Shown here: in pieces, positions 8,694-17,302 of the stretch
How the letters are laid out: each line of letters starts with the position of its first letter
How positions within the stretch are numbered: position 1 is the first letter of the stretch
Origin: Pinirhizobacter soli
Lineage (GTDB): Bacteria > Pseudomonadota > Gammaproteobacteria > Xanthomonadales > Rhodanobacteraceae
Direction: 5' to 3'
Assembly (NCBI RefSeq): GCF_015905305.1
Contig: NZ_JADZLQ010000001.1
Location: 642,589-706,588 of the forward strand
DNA length: 64,000 nucleotides
Program-made: the position numbers and the translations under genes
Notes under the pieces: generated by a model
What the model was told of the DNA's origin: nothing
The model's input: the letters and a program-made list of their open reading frames with translations, nothing else
Database searches by the model: none

Positions 8694-9913
8694 TGGCCCC
8701 GGCCAGCGTTCGCGGCGTCGTCCTCGCCGGGCTCGCGTTCGCTGGTAGCGCGGCATCGGCACAGGACGTGAAAATCCATGCCTTCCTCGATGGACGCCTG
8801 GTGGATGCGCCCTCGCCCACCAGCTTTACCGAAGGCGGCTACGGCAAGACGCGCTACGGCAGCGGCGACACCCGCCTGCAATTTGGTGGGGGCGGCCTGA
8901 TCGTGACGGCCCAGGCCACTCCTTCGCTATTGGGCCTGGTGGACGTGCAGGCGCAGACCACCGATCACCGCATGCTGGGCCTGGTGGAAAGTTACCTACG
9001 CTATCGCCCCGTGTCGCTCTCGCCATGGCGCTGGTCGCTGCAGGCCGGGGTGTTCTTCCCGCCGGTGTCGCTGGAGAACGACGGCATCGGCTGGACCAGC
9101 CCGTGGACCATCACGCCCTCGGCGATCAACAGCTGGGTGGGGGAAGAACTGCGCGATGTCGGCGTGCAGGGACAACTTCAGTGGCGCGGCCAAAGCAGCT
9201 CACTTGCTGCCACCGGCGCGCTATTCCGTCGCAACGAGATCGCAGGCAACATCCTGCCCACCCGCGGCTGGTCGCTCAGCGACCTGACCTACGGCCTGGG
9301 CGAACGCATCCGCCTGCCGGACCAGCCCAGCGAAAATGGTCAAGCGCCCACCGAGCGCTACGATCCCTTCCGCCGCGTCACCAACCAGATCGGCTGGCAC
9401 GCGGACCTCACCTGGCGCGCGCCGGGCAATACGCGCGTGACCCTGCTGCGCTGGGACAACGGCGCCGACCCGCATGCATGGGTGCCCTATGAAGGCGGGG
9501 ACCGCCTCTATGCCTGGCGAACGAAGTTCTGGTCGCTTGGCGCCACCACACAATCGGGCCCCGTCACCTGGATCGCGCAGGCCATGGAGGGCGGTACGCT
9601 GGCGCTGCCCGGGACTCGTCACGTGCAGACACACTTCCGCTCCGCCTTCGTGCTGGTGGGCTGGAACCAGGGCGCCTGGCGGCCTGCCTTGCGCTTGGAA
9701 CACTTCAGCACCGACAACGACTCCAGCTTCGGCGACGGCGGCGAGCACGGCAACGCGGTGACGGCGGCACTGGCGTGGCGTCCGCACGACTGGCTGCGCA
9801 TCACCTATGAATTGATGCGCGTGGACAGCTACCGCTCGTACCTGGCAAGCACGGGCCAATCGCCCAGCGTCAAGGCCACCCAGATGCAGGTAAGCGCGCG
9901 CCTGTTGTATTGA
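8690..9913 (+). CDS. Putative outer-membrane beta-barrel protein
   Basis: Not matched to a named family. The 407-residue product has a signal peptide ending at ASAQD, then alternating aromatic/polar strands (RWSLQAGVFFPPVSL, TRVTLLRWDNGA, WRPALRLEHFSTDND) and ends with VSARLLY, a terminal aromatic typical of barrel proteins recognised by the BAM complex. Length and composition fit a porin-like barrel. ATG at 8690 overlaps the EAL gene stop; the next codon (8693) is also ATG and could be the true start. Operon position suggests a partner of the cupredoxin and phosphodiesterase. Confidence 0.75.
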   Translation: MMAPASVRGVVLAGLAFAGSAASAQDVKIHAFLDGRLVDAPSPTSFTEGGYGKTRYGSGDTRLQFGGGGLIVTAQATPSLLGLVDVQAQTTDHRMLGLVESYLRYRPVSLSPWRWSLQAGVFFPPVSLENDGIGWTSPWTITPSAINSWVGEELRDVGVQGQLQWRGQSSSLAATGALFRRNEIAGNILPTRGWSLSDLTYGLGERIRLPDQPSENGQAPTERYDPFRRVTNQIGWHADLTWRAPGNTRVTLLRWDNGADPHAWVPYEGGDRLYAWRTKFWSLGATTQSGPVTWIAQAMEGGTLALPGTRHVQTHFRSAFVLVGWNQGAWRPALRLEHFSTDNDSSFGDGGEHGNAVTAALAWRPHDWLRITYELMRVDSYRSYLASTGQSPSVKATQMQVSARLLY

Positions 9914-9968
9914 CCGGCCTTGCCCGAGGGGGGCACCATCGGTGATCCCCGCGCCCAAAGGCATCCCC

Positions 9969-11732
9969 ATGCGCTGCAAGCCCTGGCTCATCATCCTCGT
10001 CGCCGCGCTTGCCGCGTGCAGCTCCAGCCACAACGACACCCAGGCTCCGGCGGCCGCATCCACCGCGCCGGCCAAGGCTTCAACCGCGCCGCCGCCCCCG
10101 GTTCCGGCGGTGCCGCCCGGCTCGCATACGTTCCAGGCGGCTATCAACGCCGACGACTTCTCAGCCCACCTGCGTACCATCGCCTCGGACGAATTCGCCG
10201 GCCGCAAGCCCGGCACCATCGGCGAACGCCTGACCACAAACTACCTGGTGGAGCAGTTCAAGCGCATCGGCCTTACGCCCGGCGTGAAAGGCGAATGGTT
10301 CCAGGCCGTTCCGGCCGTCACCACGACCTTGGAGCACCAGGACACGCTCAAACTTGATGTCGCCGAGGGCGGCGGTACCGAATCGTTCGCCTTCGCCAAG
10401 GACATGGTGGTCGCCACGCTCAATGCATCGGCCCACGTGGAACTGAAAGACTCCGACATCATCTTCGCCGGCTACGGCGTGGACGCGCCCGACCAGCAGT
10501 GGAACGACTTCGACGGCGTAGACGTGAAGGGCAAGACGGTGGTGGTGCTGGTGAATGACCCGGGCTGGAACGGCACCGATAAAGCGCTGTTCAAGGGTCG
10601 GGAAATGACCTACTACGGCCGCTGGACATACAAGTACGAAGAGGCTGCACGCAAAGGCGCCGCCGCCGTCTTCATCGTGCACCAGACCGAACCGGCAGGC
10701 TACGGCTGGAACGTGGTGGAATCAGGCTTCTCCATGCCGCGGCTCGACCTTCCGGTGAGCGAAGACCCGGCCCCCCGCATGCCCATCGCCGGCTGGCTCA
10801 CCCTCGATGCCGCCAAACGGCTCTTCGCCAAAGCCGGCAAAGACTTCGACGCGCTTTCAGCCCAGGCCAACCAGCGCGGTTTCAAGGCCGTGCCCCTGGA
10901 TGCGAAGGCGTCCATCACGCTCGACAGCACCATCGGTACGTCCATTTCCAGCAACGTCATCGGCGTACTGAAAGGCAGCAAGCACCCGGACGAAGCCATC
11001 GTCTACACCGCGCACTGGGACCACCTGGGTACCGATCCTTCGCTCAAGGGCCACACCATCTACAACGGCGCGGTCGACAACGGCACCGGCATTGCAGCGA
11101 TGCTGGAGATCGCCGAGGCGTTCGCGGCGAAGAACCCGCACCCGGAGCGCAGCATCGTGTTCGCCGCAGTGACGATGGAAGAATCGGGGCTGCTGGGCTC
11201 GAAGTACTACGTGGCGCACCCGGTGTTCCCGCTGGCCAAGACGGTGGCCGACATCAACATGGATGCGATAGACATCATGGGCCCGACGCACGACATGTCG
11301 GTGGTGGGCCTGGGCCAGTCGCAGCTCGATGATGTACTGAAGGATGTCCTTGCTTCCCGTGGTCGCGTGGTCAGCGGTGACGACGCGCCGGAAAAGGGCC
11401 ACTACTTCCGCTCAGATCATTTCAACTTCGCCAAGGCCGGCGTGCCGGCGCTTTCCGCCGGTGGCGGCGTGGACATGGTCCAGGGCGGCAAGGCGGCCGG
11501 CGAAGCCGCCGTGGCCGACTACGTCGCCCATCGCTACCACCAGCCGGCCGACGTCTTCGACCCTCGCTGGGACTTCACCGGCGTGCTGCAGAACGTGCAG
11601 GCCTATTACGACGTGGGGGCGAAGCTGGCCGACAGCGACGTGTGGCCAGCGTGGAGCGAAGGCAGTGAGTTCCGCGCGGCGCGCGAGGCGATGCTTGCCA
11701 AGCCTGCGGCGAAGGCGAAGAAGAAGCACTAG
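9969..11732 (+). CDS. M28-family zinc aminopeptidase lipoprotein
   Basis: Predicted exported metallopeptidase of 587 residues. The N-terminus MRCKPWLIILVAALAACSSS carries a lipobox (LAAC), so it is probably membrane-anchored; an Ala/Pro/Thr-rich linker follows. A protease-associated (PA) domain occupies roughly residues 140-300. The M28 catalytic region shows TAHWDHLG (metal His/Asp), GAVDNGTGIAAMLE (bridging Asp), TMEESGLLGSKYY (catalytic Glu pair), DINMDAID (metal Asp) and RSDHFNF (metal His). The start at 9969 is chosen over 9942 because the signal peptide begins there. The stop shares two bases with the convergent porin stop. Substrates are unknown. Confidence 0.93.
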   Translation: MRCKPWLIILVAALAACSSSHNDTQAPAAASTAPAKASTAPPPPVPAVPPGSHTFQAAINADDFSAHLRTIASDEFAGRKPGTIGERLTTNYLVEQFKRIGLTPGVKGEWFQAVPAVTTTLEHQDTLKLDVAEGGGTESFAFAKDMVVATLNASAHVELKDSDIIFAGYGVDAPDQQWNDFDGVDVKGKTVVVLVNDPGWNGTDKALFKGREMTYYGRWTYKYEEAARKGAAAVFIVHQTEPAGYGWNVVESGFSMPRLDLPVSEDPAPRMPIAGWLTLDAAKRLFAKAGKDFDALSAQANQRGFKAVPLDAKASITLDSTIGTSISSNVIGVLKGSKHPDEAIVYTAHWDHLGTDPSLKGHTIYNGAVDNGTGIAAMLEIAEAFAAKNPHPERSIVFAAVTMEESGLLGSKYYVAHPVFPLAKTVADINMDAIDIMGPTHDMSVVGLGQSQLDDVLKDVLASRGRVVSGDDAPEKGHYFRSDHFNFAKAGVPALSAGGGVDMVQGGKAAGEAAVADYVAHRYHQPADVFDPRWDFTGVLQNVQAYYDVGAKLADSDVWPAWSEGSEFRAAREAMLAKPAAKAKKKH

Positions 11733-13165
11733 AAGTTCCACTGCAGCTGCACACGCGCCACGTTGGCCCGCACCCGCGGGTACGGCGCCTGGCGCGTGTT
11801 GGTGCGGCGCATGTTGGCGTAGGCAACGGCGATTTCCAGCGCATTGGACGGCTGCCATTCCACGCCAGCTTCCAGCTCGTCGACCAGCATGCGCGGGGCA
11901 TTGGTGTCGAACTTCGCCGCGCCCCGGTATGTTTGCCACTTCAGGTAAGGCGTCAGCACGCCATAGGCGCCCGTGCGGCGCAGCATCGCCTGCACGTAAC
12001 CGCCGCGAAGCGAGCGGGTACGGATGCGCTGCTGCGCGACATCCAGCTGCGGTCCCTCACCGACCGTCCACTCCGCCTGCAGGCCGAAAGGCTGCGGATA
12101 CCAGATCACGTGGGCGGCGACCCGGCGATCGGTGGAGCCCTGGATGCCAGCATCAACCGCAGGGGTAAACGAAGTGCCATCGATCTTGATCGACGTCGGC
12201 GTCCCCACCCGGTACTGGCCTGCATAGGCATCGGCGCCCACTTGCACGAACTGTCCAGAAGACAGCTTGAACGGCCAGGTGGCATGCAACACCACATGGC
12301 GCCGGTCGTTGCCCTCCGCGCGGTTGGCGCCCTGGCCGTTATAGACGCCCAGTCCAAGTACGCCATAGTCCCCGCTTCCCTTCAGCCCCGACTTGGTGAG
12401 TTCGCCAAAGCGCTGGGCGGCAACCTTCGGAGAGTAATAAAGGAACACTCCAAGATCGCGCTCGTCGCGCACGCCGGCATTGAGCGCGTCGGCGCGATCA
12501 GGTGCCAGGCGGTTCTGGCTCGACTGCAGGTTCTCAAAGCCATAAGGCACTTTCGACTGCCCGGCGCGCAAGCGCCATTCACCGGCGCGGTCAAGATTGA
12601 TATCGGCATAGGCATCGCGTAGCTGGCCGAAGTTGGATGTCGATGAACCCGTGGGCGTACTGCCGAAGTCCGGCTGCAGGTAGACGAATACGCGCTCGCT
12701 CACCTGGCCGCTGATGACCAGGCGAACACGTCGCAGCCCAAACGACTGGTTCGCACCCAGGAACCGATCTCCCGGCGTCGCCAGCCGAGCTTCATCACCT
12801 GAAAGCACCTGGTTGTAGCGCATCTGCACATAGCCGCGAAGCTGCAGGCGTTCATGCCAAGGCCCGACAGGCGGCTTGACCGCCGCGACCCTGGCCGTGG
12901 AGGCCGAGACGGTTGTCTCGGCGGGACGGTGGTCGCCGTCGGCCGGGGCGGTGGCCGCAGACGGCGCAGCGACGTTCGCTGTGGCGTGGCTCGTGGCAGC
13001 GGGCTCGTCGACCTTGCGAAACGCTCCCAGCCGGGTCCGGCCGGGGCCCGGTTCGGCGAAGATCTGCCGGGTCTTTTGATCGACGTAAAGCTCAACGTCC
13101 GCCTCGGCGGCATTGACGTTCGACATGGCGGCCAACAGGCCCACGGCCAGGATGCTTCGTTTCAT
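11729..13165 (-). CDS. OprO/OprP-type outer-membrane porin
   Basis: Porin of 478 residues with signal peptide MKRSILAVGLLAAMSNVNA. After a short segment (DVELYVDQKTRQIFAE) and an Ala/Thr-rich linker to about residue 110, a barrel begins at LQLRGYVQMRYNQVLSG. It contains the phosphate-selective porin family pattern GLRRVRLVISGQVSERVFVY and KVPYGFENLQSS and ends in VQLQWNF with C-terminal Phe. The specificity (anion, phosphate or other) cannot be inferred. The open frame extends upstream to 13258, but the signal peptide fixes ATG at 13165. It is divergent from the TonB receptor across 254 bp, which should hold both promoters. Confidence 0.88.
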   Translation of the reverse strand: MKRSILAVGLLAAMSNVNAAEADVELYVDQKTRQIFAEPGPGRTRLGAFRKVDEPAATSHATANVAAPSAATAPADGDHRPAETTVSASTARVAAVKPPVGPWHERLQLRGYVQMRYNQVLSGDEARLATPGDRFLGANQSFGLRRVRLVISGQVSERVFVYLQPDFGSTPTGSSTSNFGQLRDAYADINLDRAGEWRLRAGQSKVPYGFENLQSSQNRLAPDRADALNAGVRDERDLGVFLYYSPKVAAQRFGELTKSGLKGSGDYGVLGLGVYNGQGANRAEGNDRRHVVLHATWPFKLSSGQFVQVGADAYAGQYRVGTPTSIKIDGTSFTPAVDAGIQGSTDRRVAAHVIWYPQPFGLQAEWTVGEGPQLDVAQQRIRTRSLRGGYVQAMLRRTGAYGVLTPYLKWQTYRGAAKFDTNAPRMLVDELEAGVEWQPSNALEIAVAYANMRRTNTRQAPYPRVRANVARVQLQWNF

Positions 13166-13419
13166 GCTCACGTTCCTTGTGTCAACGGCGTCGCCTATCC
13201 TGGCGACAAGGGCGGACGGTACGATGCGGATGTTTCGGCGTAGTGACAACGAGCGCAAAAGGCTGCGAAAACAATCGCAGCAGAATCAGCGGTTTATACA
13301 TTTTGCCGAAAATTCATAGTTCAAACCCACCGTTCCTGCGGCGATAATCCGATCTCGGCCGCCCTAGGGGAATCCATGGCGCGCCGGCCAACCCCTTCCC
13401 AATAAAAAGATCCACGCCG

Positions 13420-15663
13420 ATGCCCACCGCCTCCCAGCGCCTGCCGCGCCGCGCCCGCCTTGCCCTGTCCCTCGCCGCCGCCTTCGCCGTACCTGCGTTC
13501 GCCCAGGACACCGCCACCGCCCCGCGCGCGGACAAGCCCGCCACCTTGCAGACGATCACGGTAACGGCGGAAAAACGGGTGGAAGACATGCAGAAGGTGC
13601 CGATCTCGATGACGGTGCTGCCGGCGGACAAGCTCGAGGCCTTCGGCCAGGCCGGTGACGGCGTGCTGCAGCTGGCTTCGCGCGCGCCCAGCGTCTACGC
13701 CGAGACGTCCTACGGAAGGGAATTCCCGCGCTTCTATATTCGCGGCCTGGGCAACAGCGACTTCGACCTCAATGCCTCGCAGCCGGTGTCGATGGTGTAC
13801 GACGATATCGTGCAGGAGAACCCCATCCTGAAGGGCTTTCCCCTGTTCGACCTGGAACAGGTCGAAGTACTGCGCGGTCCGCAAGGCACGCTGTTCGGAC
13901 GTAACTCCCCGGCGGGCGTGATCAAGTTCGAATCGCGCAAGCCCACGCAGGAAACCACAGGGTACGCCCGTGTGTCCTATGGCTCGCTCGGCACCGCCAA
14001 CGCCGAGGCCGCCATCGGCGGCGCGCTTTCCTCCGCATGGTCGGCACGCATCTCGGCGCTCGCCCAGCATCGCGACAACTGGATCGACAACACCTTCAAG
14101 GGCAAGAACGACGACCTGGGTGGCTACAACGACCGCGCCGTGCGCGTGCAGGCACTGTACGAACCCAATAGCGATTTCAACGCGCTGATCAACGTGCACG
14201 CCCGATGGCTCGACGGCAGCGCCATGGTGAACCGCGCCAACGCCATCGAACTTGGCGAACCCAGCTTCGTGCCCGGATTCGACCGCGACAAGGTGGCCCA
14301 GGACGGCAACAACAAGCAGCACCTGTTCACCTGGGGCAGCAATCTGCACCTGAACTGGAAGCTTGGCGACTTGAACCTGACCTCGATCACGGGCCTGGAA
14401 CGCGCCACCACCTACAGCCTGGGTGACGTCGACGGCGGCTACGGGGCCGTATTCGCGCCGCCCAGCGGCCCAGGCGTGATCCCCTTCCCGTCCGAAACCG
14501 CCGACGCGCTGCCGAAGGACCGCCAGATCACCCAGGAAATACGCCTGTCCAACGACCAGACCGAGCGCCTGAAGTGGCAGACCGGCGTGTATTACTTCGA
14601 TGAAGATATCGCCATCGATAACTTCTCGTACGACACGCTGGCCAACCACGCCCTCAACGACTGGGCGCAGCAGTCCCAGCGCACCAAGGCATGGGCGGTG
14701 TTCGGCTCGGCCGACTACGATGTCACCGATCGCTTCGACATTCGCGCCGGCGCCCGCTTCTCGCACGACAAGCGCGATTTCTCGGCCAGCCGCGTGTTCG
14801 GTTTCGATGGCCCGCTTAGCCCGCTCACCGCCAAGCCCACCGATGCCCGCTGGAGCGGCGACATCACCGGCAGTTACGCCATCAGCGACAAGACCAATGC
14901 CTACGTGCGCGTGGCCAACGGCTTCCGCGCGCCCAGCGTGCAGGGCCGCCTCACCTTCGCCGACACCATCTCCACGGCCAAGCCTGAAACCATCACTTCG
15001 TACGAGTTCGGCATGAAGACGCTCGCCGCCGACGGCAAGCTGCGCTTCAACGCCGACATCTACAAGTACAACATGCACAACGAACAGCTCACCGCGGTGG
15101 GCGGCGCCACCAACGTGACGCAGCTGCTCAATGCGAAGAAGACCGAAGGCTACGGTGCCGAGTTCGATGCCGAGGCTTACCTCACTCCGAACTTCATCGT
15201 CACCGCCGGCGGCAGCTACAACCATACGGAACTGAAGGACCGGAACCTTGCTGTTGCGATCTGCGGCTCAGGCTGCACGGTGCTCGACCCGCTCAACGCC
15301 CAGGGCAACGCCCTGATCAATGGCAACGTGCTGCCGAACTCGCCCAAGTGGATCGGCACCTTTACTGCCCGCTACGGTATTCCCTATGGCGACAACGGCG
15401 AATTCTTCGTCTACACCGACTGGAACTACCGCAGCGAGATCAACTTCTTCCTGTACGACTCGGCCGAATACCGTTCCAAGGCGTTCCTCGAAGGCGGCTT
15501 GCGCCTGGGCTACAACTGGGACTTCGGCAAGCGCGAAGTGGCGCTTTACGGCCGCAACATCACCGGCAAGGAAGTGATCACCGGCGCGATCGACTTCAAC
15601 AACCGCACGGCGTTCGTCAACGACCCGCGCGTGATCGGCATCGAGTTCCGCGCCGAACTGTAA
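13420..15663 (+). CDS. TonB-dependent receptor
   Basis: Outer-membrane gated transporter of 747 residues. Signal peptide to AFAQD; a TonB-box-like TLQTITVTAEK; plug domain with FYIRGLGNSDFDLNASQPV and QVEVLRGPQGTLFGRNSPAG; then a 22-strand-type barrel with aromatic girdles. The last residues are GIEFRAEL, ending in Leu rather than the more usual Phe. It resembles the large Xanthomonadales/sphingomonad group annotated as catecholate-type or carbohydrate-type receptors; the ligand is not readable. A REP-like palindrome follows 8 bp after the stop and may serve as terminator. Confidence 0.95.
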   Translation: MPTASQRLPRRARLALSLAAAFAVPAFAQDTATAPRADKPATLQTITVTAEKRVEDMQKVPISMTVLPADKLEAFGQAGDGVLQLASRAPSVYAETSYGREFPRFYIRGLGNSDFDLNASQPVSMVYDDIVQENPILKGFPLFDLEQVEVLRGPQGTLFGRNSPAGVIKFESRKPTQETTGYARVSYGSLGTANAEAAIGGALSSAWSARISALAQHRDNWIDNTFKGKNDDLGGYNDRAVRVQALYEPNSDFNALINVHARWLDGSAMVNRANAIELGEPSFVPGFDRDKVAQDGNNKQHLFTWGSNLHLNWKLGDLNLTSITGLERATTYSLGDVDGGYGAVFAPPSGPGVIPFPSETADALPKDRQITQEIRLSNDQTERLKWQTGVYYFDEDIAIDNFSYDTLANHALNDWAQQSQRTKAWAVFGSADYDVTDRFDIRAGARFSHDKRDFSASRVFGFDGPLSPLTAKPTDARWSGDITGSYAISDKTNAYVRVANGFRAPSVQGRLTFADTISTAKPETITSYEFGMKTLAADGKLRFNADIYKYNMHNEQLTAVGGATNVTQLLNAKKTEGYGAEFDAEAYLTPNFIVTAGGSYNHTELKDRNLAVAICGSGCTVLDPLNAQGNALINGNVLPNSPKWIGTFTARYGIPYGDNGEFFVYTDWNYRSEINFFLYDSAEYRSKAFLEGGLRLGYNWDFGKREVALYGRNITGKEVITGAIDFNNRTAFVNDPRVIGIEFRAEL

Positions 15664-15670
15664 GGAGCCC

Positions 15671-15702
15671 ATCGGGGTCAGAGTGATTACACTGACCCCG
15701 AT
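15671..15702. repeat. REP-like palindrome A
   Basis: Perfect 11-bp arms ATCGGGGTCAG/CTGACCCCGAT around a 10-base centre AGTGATTACA. The inner 26 bases match the element at 43768-43793 at 23 positions, including the GGGGTCAGAG start and CTGACCCC end. It lies between the TonB receptor stop and the convergent SDR stop. This sequence type resembles REP elements linked to RAYT transposases in other proteobacteria (knowledge-based); no RAYT gene is in the window. Confidence 0.8.
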
Positions 15703-15715
15703 CGACGACACCGCT

Positions 15716-16501
15716 TTAGATCACCGAAGCCTTGCCGCCATCCATCGGGATGATCGCGCCGGTGACATAGCTGGCGAGGTCCGAGGCGAGGAAGAGCGCG
15801 ACGTCTGCCACTTCCGAAGGCTCGGCCATTCGACCCATGGGGATCTCGCGCAATTGTTCGGCGAGGAGGTCCTCGCGGTCGCGGCCCGTGGCGCGAACCG
15901 AAGCATTCAGGCCCTCCTCCACCCGGCCAGTCCTGGTCAGATCCGGGTTGATCGCGTTCACGCGCACACCACGCGCCGCATACGCCTTGGCGTAACCCAC
16001 GGTGGTCAGCATCAAGGCGGCATTGGCCGATCCGCCAGCGATATGCATGATGTTGGCCCGCCGTCCACCCTGCCCCACGATGTTGACGATGCTGCCTCGG
16101 CCGCGTTCGGCCATGCCTCGAATCAAGGGCTCGATGGCATTGACGTAGGTGTAGTACTTCGCGGCGAAGGCCTGTTCGAATGCGTGCAGGTCGAGCTCGT
16201 CTGGCGGATAGCGCCGCGCGGCGCCAGCGGAGTTGACCAGAACATCGACCGGGCCCAGTTCGTGCGCGATTCGCGCGAGCGTTTCGCGCGCCGCTACGGC
16301 GTCGGAAAGATCCGCATCGTAGATGGCCAGGTCCAGGCCATGGCCGTGCAAATCCCCCTGGGCAAGCTCCAGGTGTTCCCGGCTGCGGGAAATGCCCGCC
16401 ACGAGGGCTCCTTCCCGGGCAAATGCCGTTGCGCAGGCCAATCCGATGCCTTTACTGGCGCCGGTGACCACCACGATGCGCCCTTCCAGACCGCTTCGCA
16501 T
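15716..16501 (-). CDS. Short-chain dehydrogenase/reductase-fold protein, catalytic residues atypical
   Basis: SDR-superfamily protein of 261 residues. The Rossmann NAD(P) motif TGASKGIG (13-20) and the NSAG motif (90-93) are intact, as is the C-terminal VTGAIIPMDGGKASVI tail. The active-site region does not follow the usual Ser...YxxxK pattern: the segment after SIVNIVG reads NIMHIAGGSANAALM, putting Gly156 and Asn160 where Tyr and Lys are expected. Either it uses a different mechanism or it is a binding/regulatory protein. It is usually annotated generically as 3-oxoacyl-ACP reductase-like. It stands alone, convergent with the TonB receptor, with about 210 bp before the divergent YtrA operon. 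Confidence 0.88.
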   Translation of the reverse strand: MRSGLEGRIVVVTGASKGIGLACATAFAREGALVAGISRSREHLELAQGDLHGHGLDLAIYDADLSDAVAARETLARIAHELGPVDVLVNSAGAARRYPPDELDLHAFEQAFAAKYYTYVNAIEPLIRGMAERGRGSIVNIVGQGGRRANIMHIAGGSANAALMLTTVGYAKAYAARGVRVNAINPDLTRTGRVEEGLNASVRATGRDREDLLAEQLREIPMGRMAEPSEVADVALFLASDLASYVTGAIIPMDGGKASVI

Positions 16502-16639
16502 GCCTTTTCCCCGGTCGATATCACGCCCCGAGCATGCCCAAATCGCCCCTCGAATGCCAGATGCACCAGTTAACTTTCTGGTTTGAAAGGGTTTTTCAAA
16601 TATAGGCCATTAGTCATGGTGACTTTTTCAAAAAATTCC

Positions 16640-16667
16640 TTGACGGCTCGAAACATGGTGTTATAGT
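16640..16667 (+). promoter_or_regulatory. Promoter of the YtrA-type operon
   Basis: TTGACG (16640-16645) and TATAGT (16662-16667) with a 16-bp spacer, preceded by an A/T-rich stretch. It lies about 45 bp upstream of the first small gene. The -10 box is inside the operator palindrome, so bound regulator should block RNA polymerase. Confidence 0.75.
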
Positions 16668-16680
16668 TCACTACAACACC
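16657..16680. promoter_or_regulatory. YtrA-type GntR operator (GGTG-N16-CACC)
   Basis: 24-bp imperfect palindrome: GGTGTT-n-TAGT, two central bases, then ACTA-n-AACACC. This equals the GGTG-N16-CACC pattern that I recall for YtrA-subfamily regulators of Xanthomonas. The GntR gene is the third gene of the operon it controls, which indicates autorepression. Confidence 0.82.
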
Positions 16681-16712
16681 GGTCACCCACAGCACCACCA
16701 GAGGACATCACC

Positions 16713-16940
16713 ATGAACCGCATCAACGCCACCGCCGCCGTCGCCTCCCTGCTGATCACCTTCGCCAGCGTCGCTGCCGTCCGTGACACCACCAACTACG
16801 CCGCCCCCGTTGCCCACGTCGCCGCCGCTTCCGCCGCCCGCTTCATCAACGGTATCGAAGTGACCGACCTGGCCCCGATGACGGTCACCGCCACGATCAC
16901 CACGCTGGCCCCCATCGTCGTCACCCCCGACGCCGAGTAA
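16713..16940 (+). CDS. Small exported protein, first gene of YtrA operon
   Basis: 75-residue protein with an N-terminal hydrophobic helix (AAVASLLITFASVAAV) that may be a signal or membrane anchor, then an Ala/Val-rich segment and FINGIEVTDLAPMTVTATIT. No known family recognised. An AGAGGA ribosome-binding site lies 8 bases before ATG. The motif NGIEVTDLAPMTVTA is echoed in the next small protein (DGIKVTQFQTIVVRP), so the two look paralogous. Being first after the YtrA operator, it is likely derepressed together with the ABC transporter. Confidence 0.75.
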   Translation: MNRINATAAVASLLITFASVAAVRDTTNYAAPVAHVAAASAARFINGIEVTDLAPMTVTATITTLAPIVVTPDAE

Positions 16941-16967
16941 CGCAGCTTCCTTCCGCGGAGAACACCC

Positions 16968-17297
16968 ATGAAAGCGCCGAACCCCATCGCCATGGCCGTC
17001 TCGACCCTGCTAGTCGGAGCCACCCTGTTCGCCTTGCGCTCCGCAGACATCGAATTCCCGGCCCCGGCCCAGCCGCTGGCTTCCGTCATCGACGGCATCA
17101 AAGTTACCCAGTTCCAGACCATCGTCGTCCGCCCGACCGCAGCCCAGATGGGCGCGACAGGCGCACTGCACCGGGGCAATGGCGCAAGCGCGCTGGCCCG
17201 TGATGCAAGCGACCAGGCCCTGGGAATGATCGGATCACAACTGGCCATGCCCTACTATTCGTTTGGCACGGCACTTCGCCCCGCAGGCAAGGAATAA
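16968..17297 (+). CDS. Small exported protein, second gene of YtrA operon
   Basis: 109-residue protein: hydrophobic N-terminus IAMAVSTLLVGATLFAL (signal or anchor), then FPAPAQPLASVIDGIKVTQF and IVVRPTAAQMGAT, followed by a polar tail ending GTALRPAGKE. It shares the [N/D]GI[E/K]VT motif with the protein encoded just upstream. No named family recognised; role may be as substrate or accessory of the downstream ABC system. A GGAG-type ribosome-binding site precedes ATG, and the GntR gene begins 5 bp after its stop. Confidence 0.75.
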   Translation: MKAPNPIAMAVSTLLVGATLFALRSADIEFPAPAQPLASVIDGIKVTQFQTIVVRPTAAQMGATGALHRGNGASALARDASDQALGMIGSQLAMPYYSFGTALRPAGKE

Positions 17298-17302
17298 CCC
17301 AT

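Noticed and set aside
13321..15225. 634-codon open frame antisense to the TonB receptor
   Set aside because: Same GC-driven artefact; the plus strand encodes a complete receptor with plug and barrel motifs.
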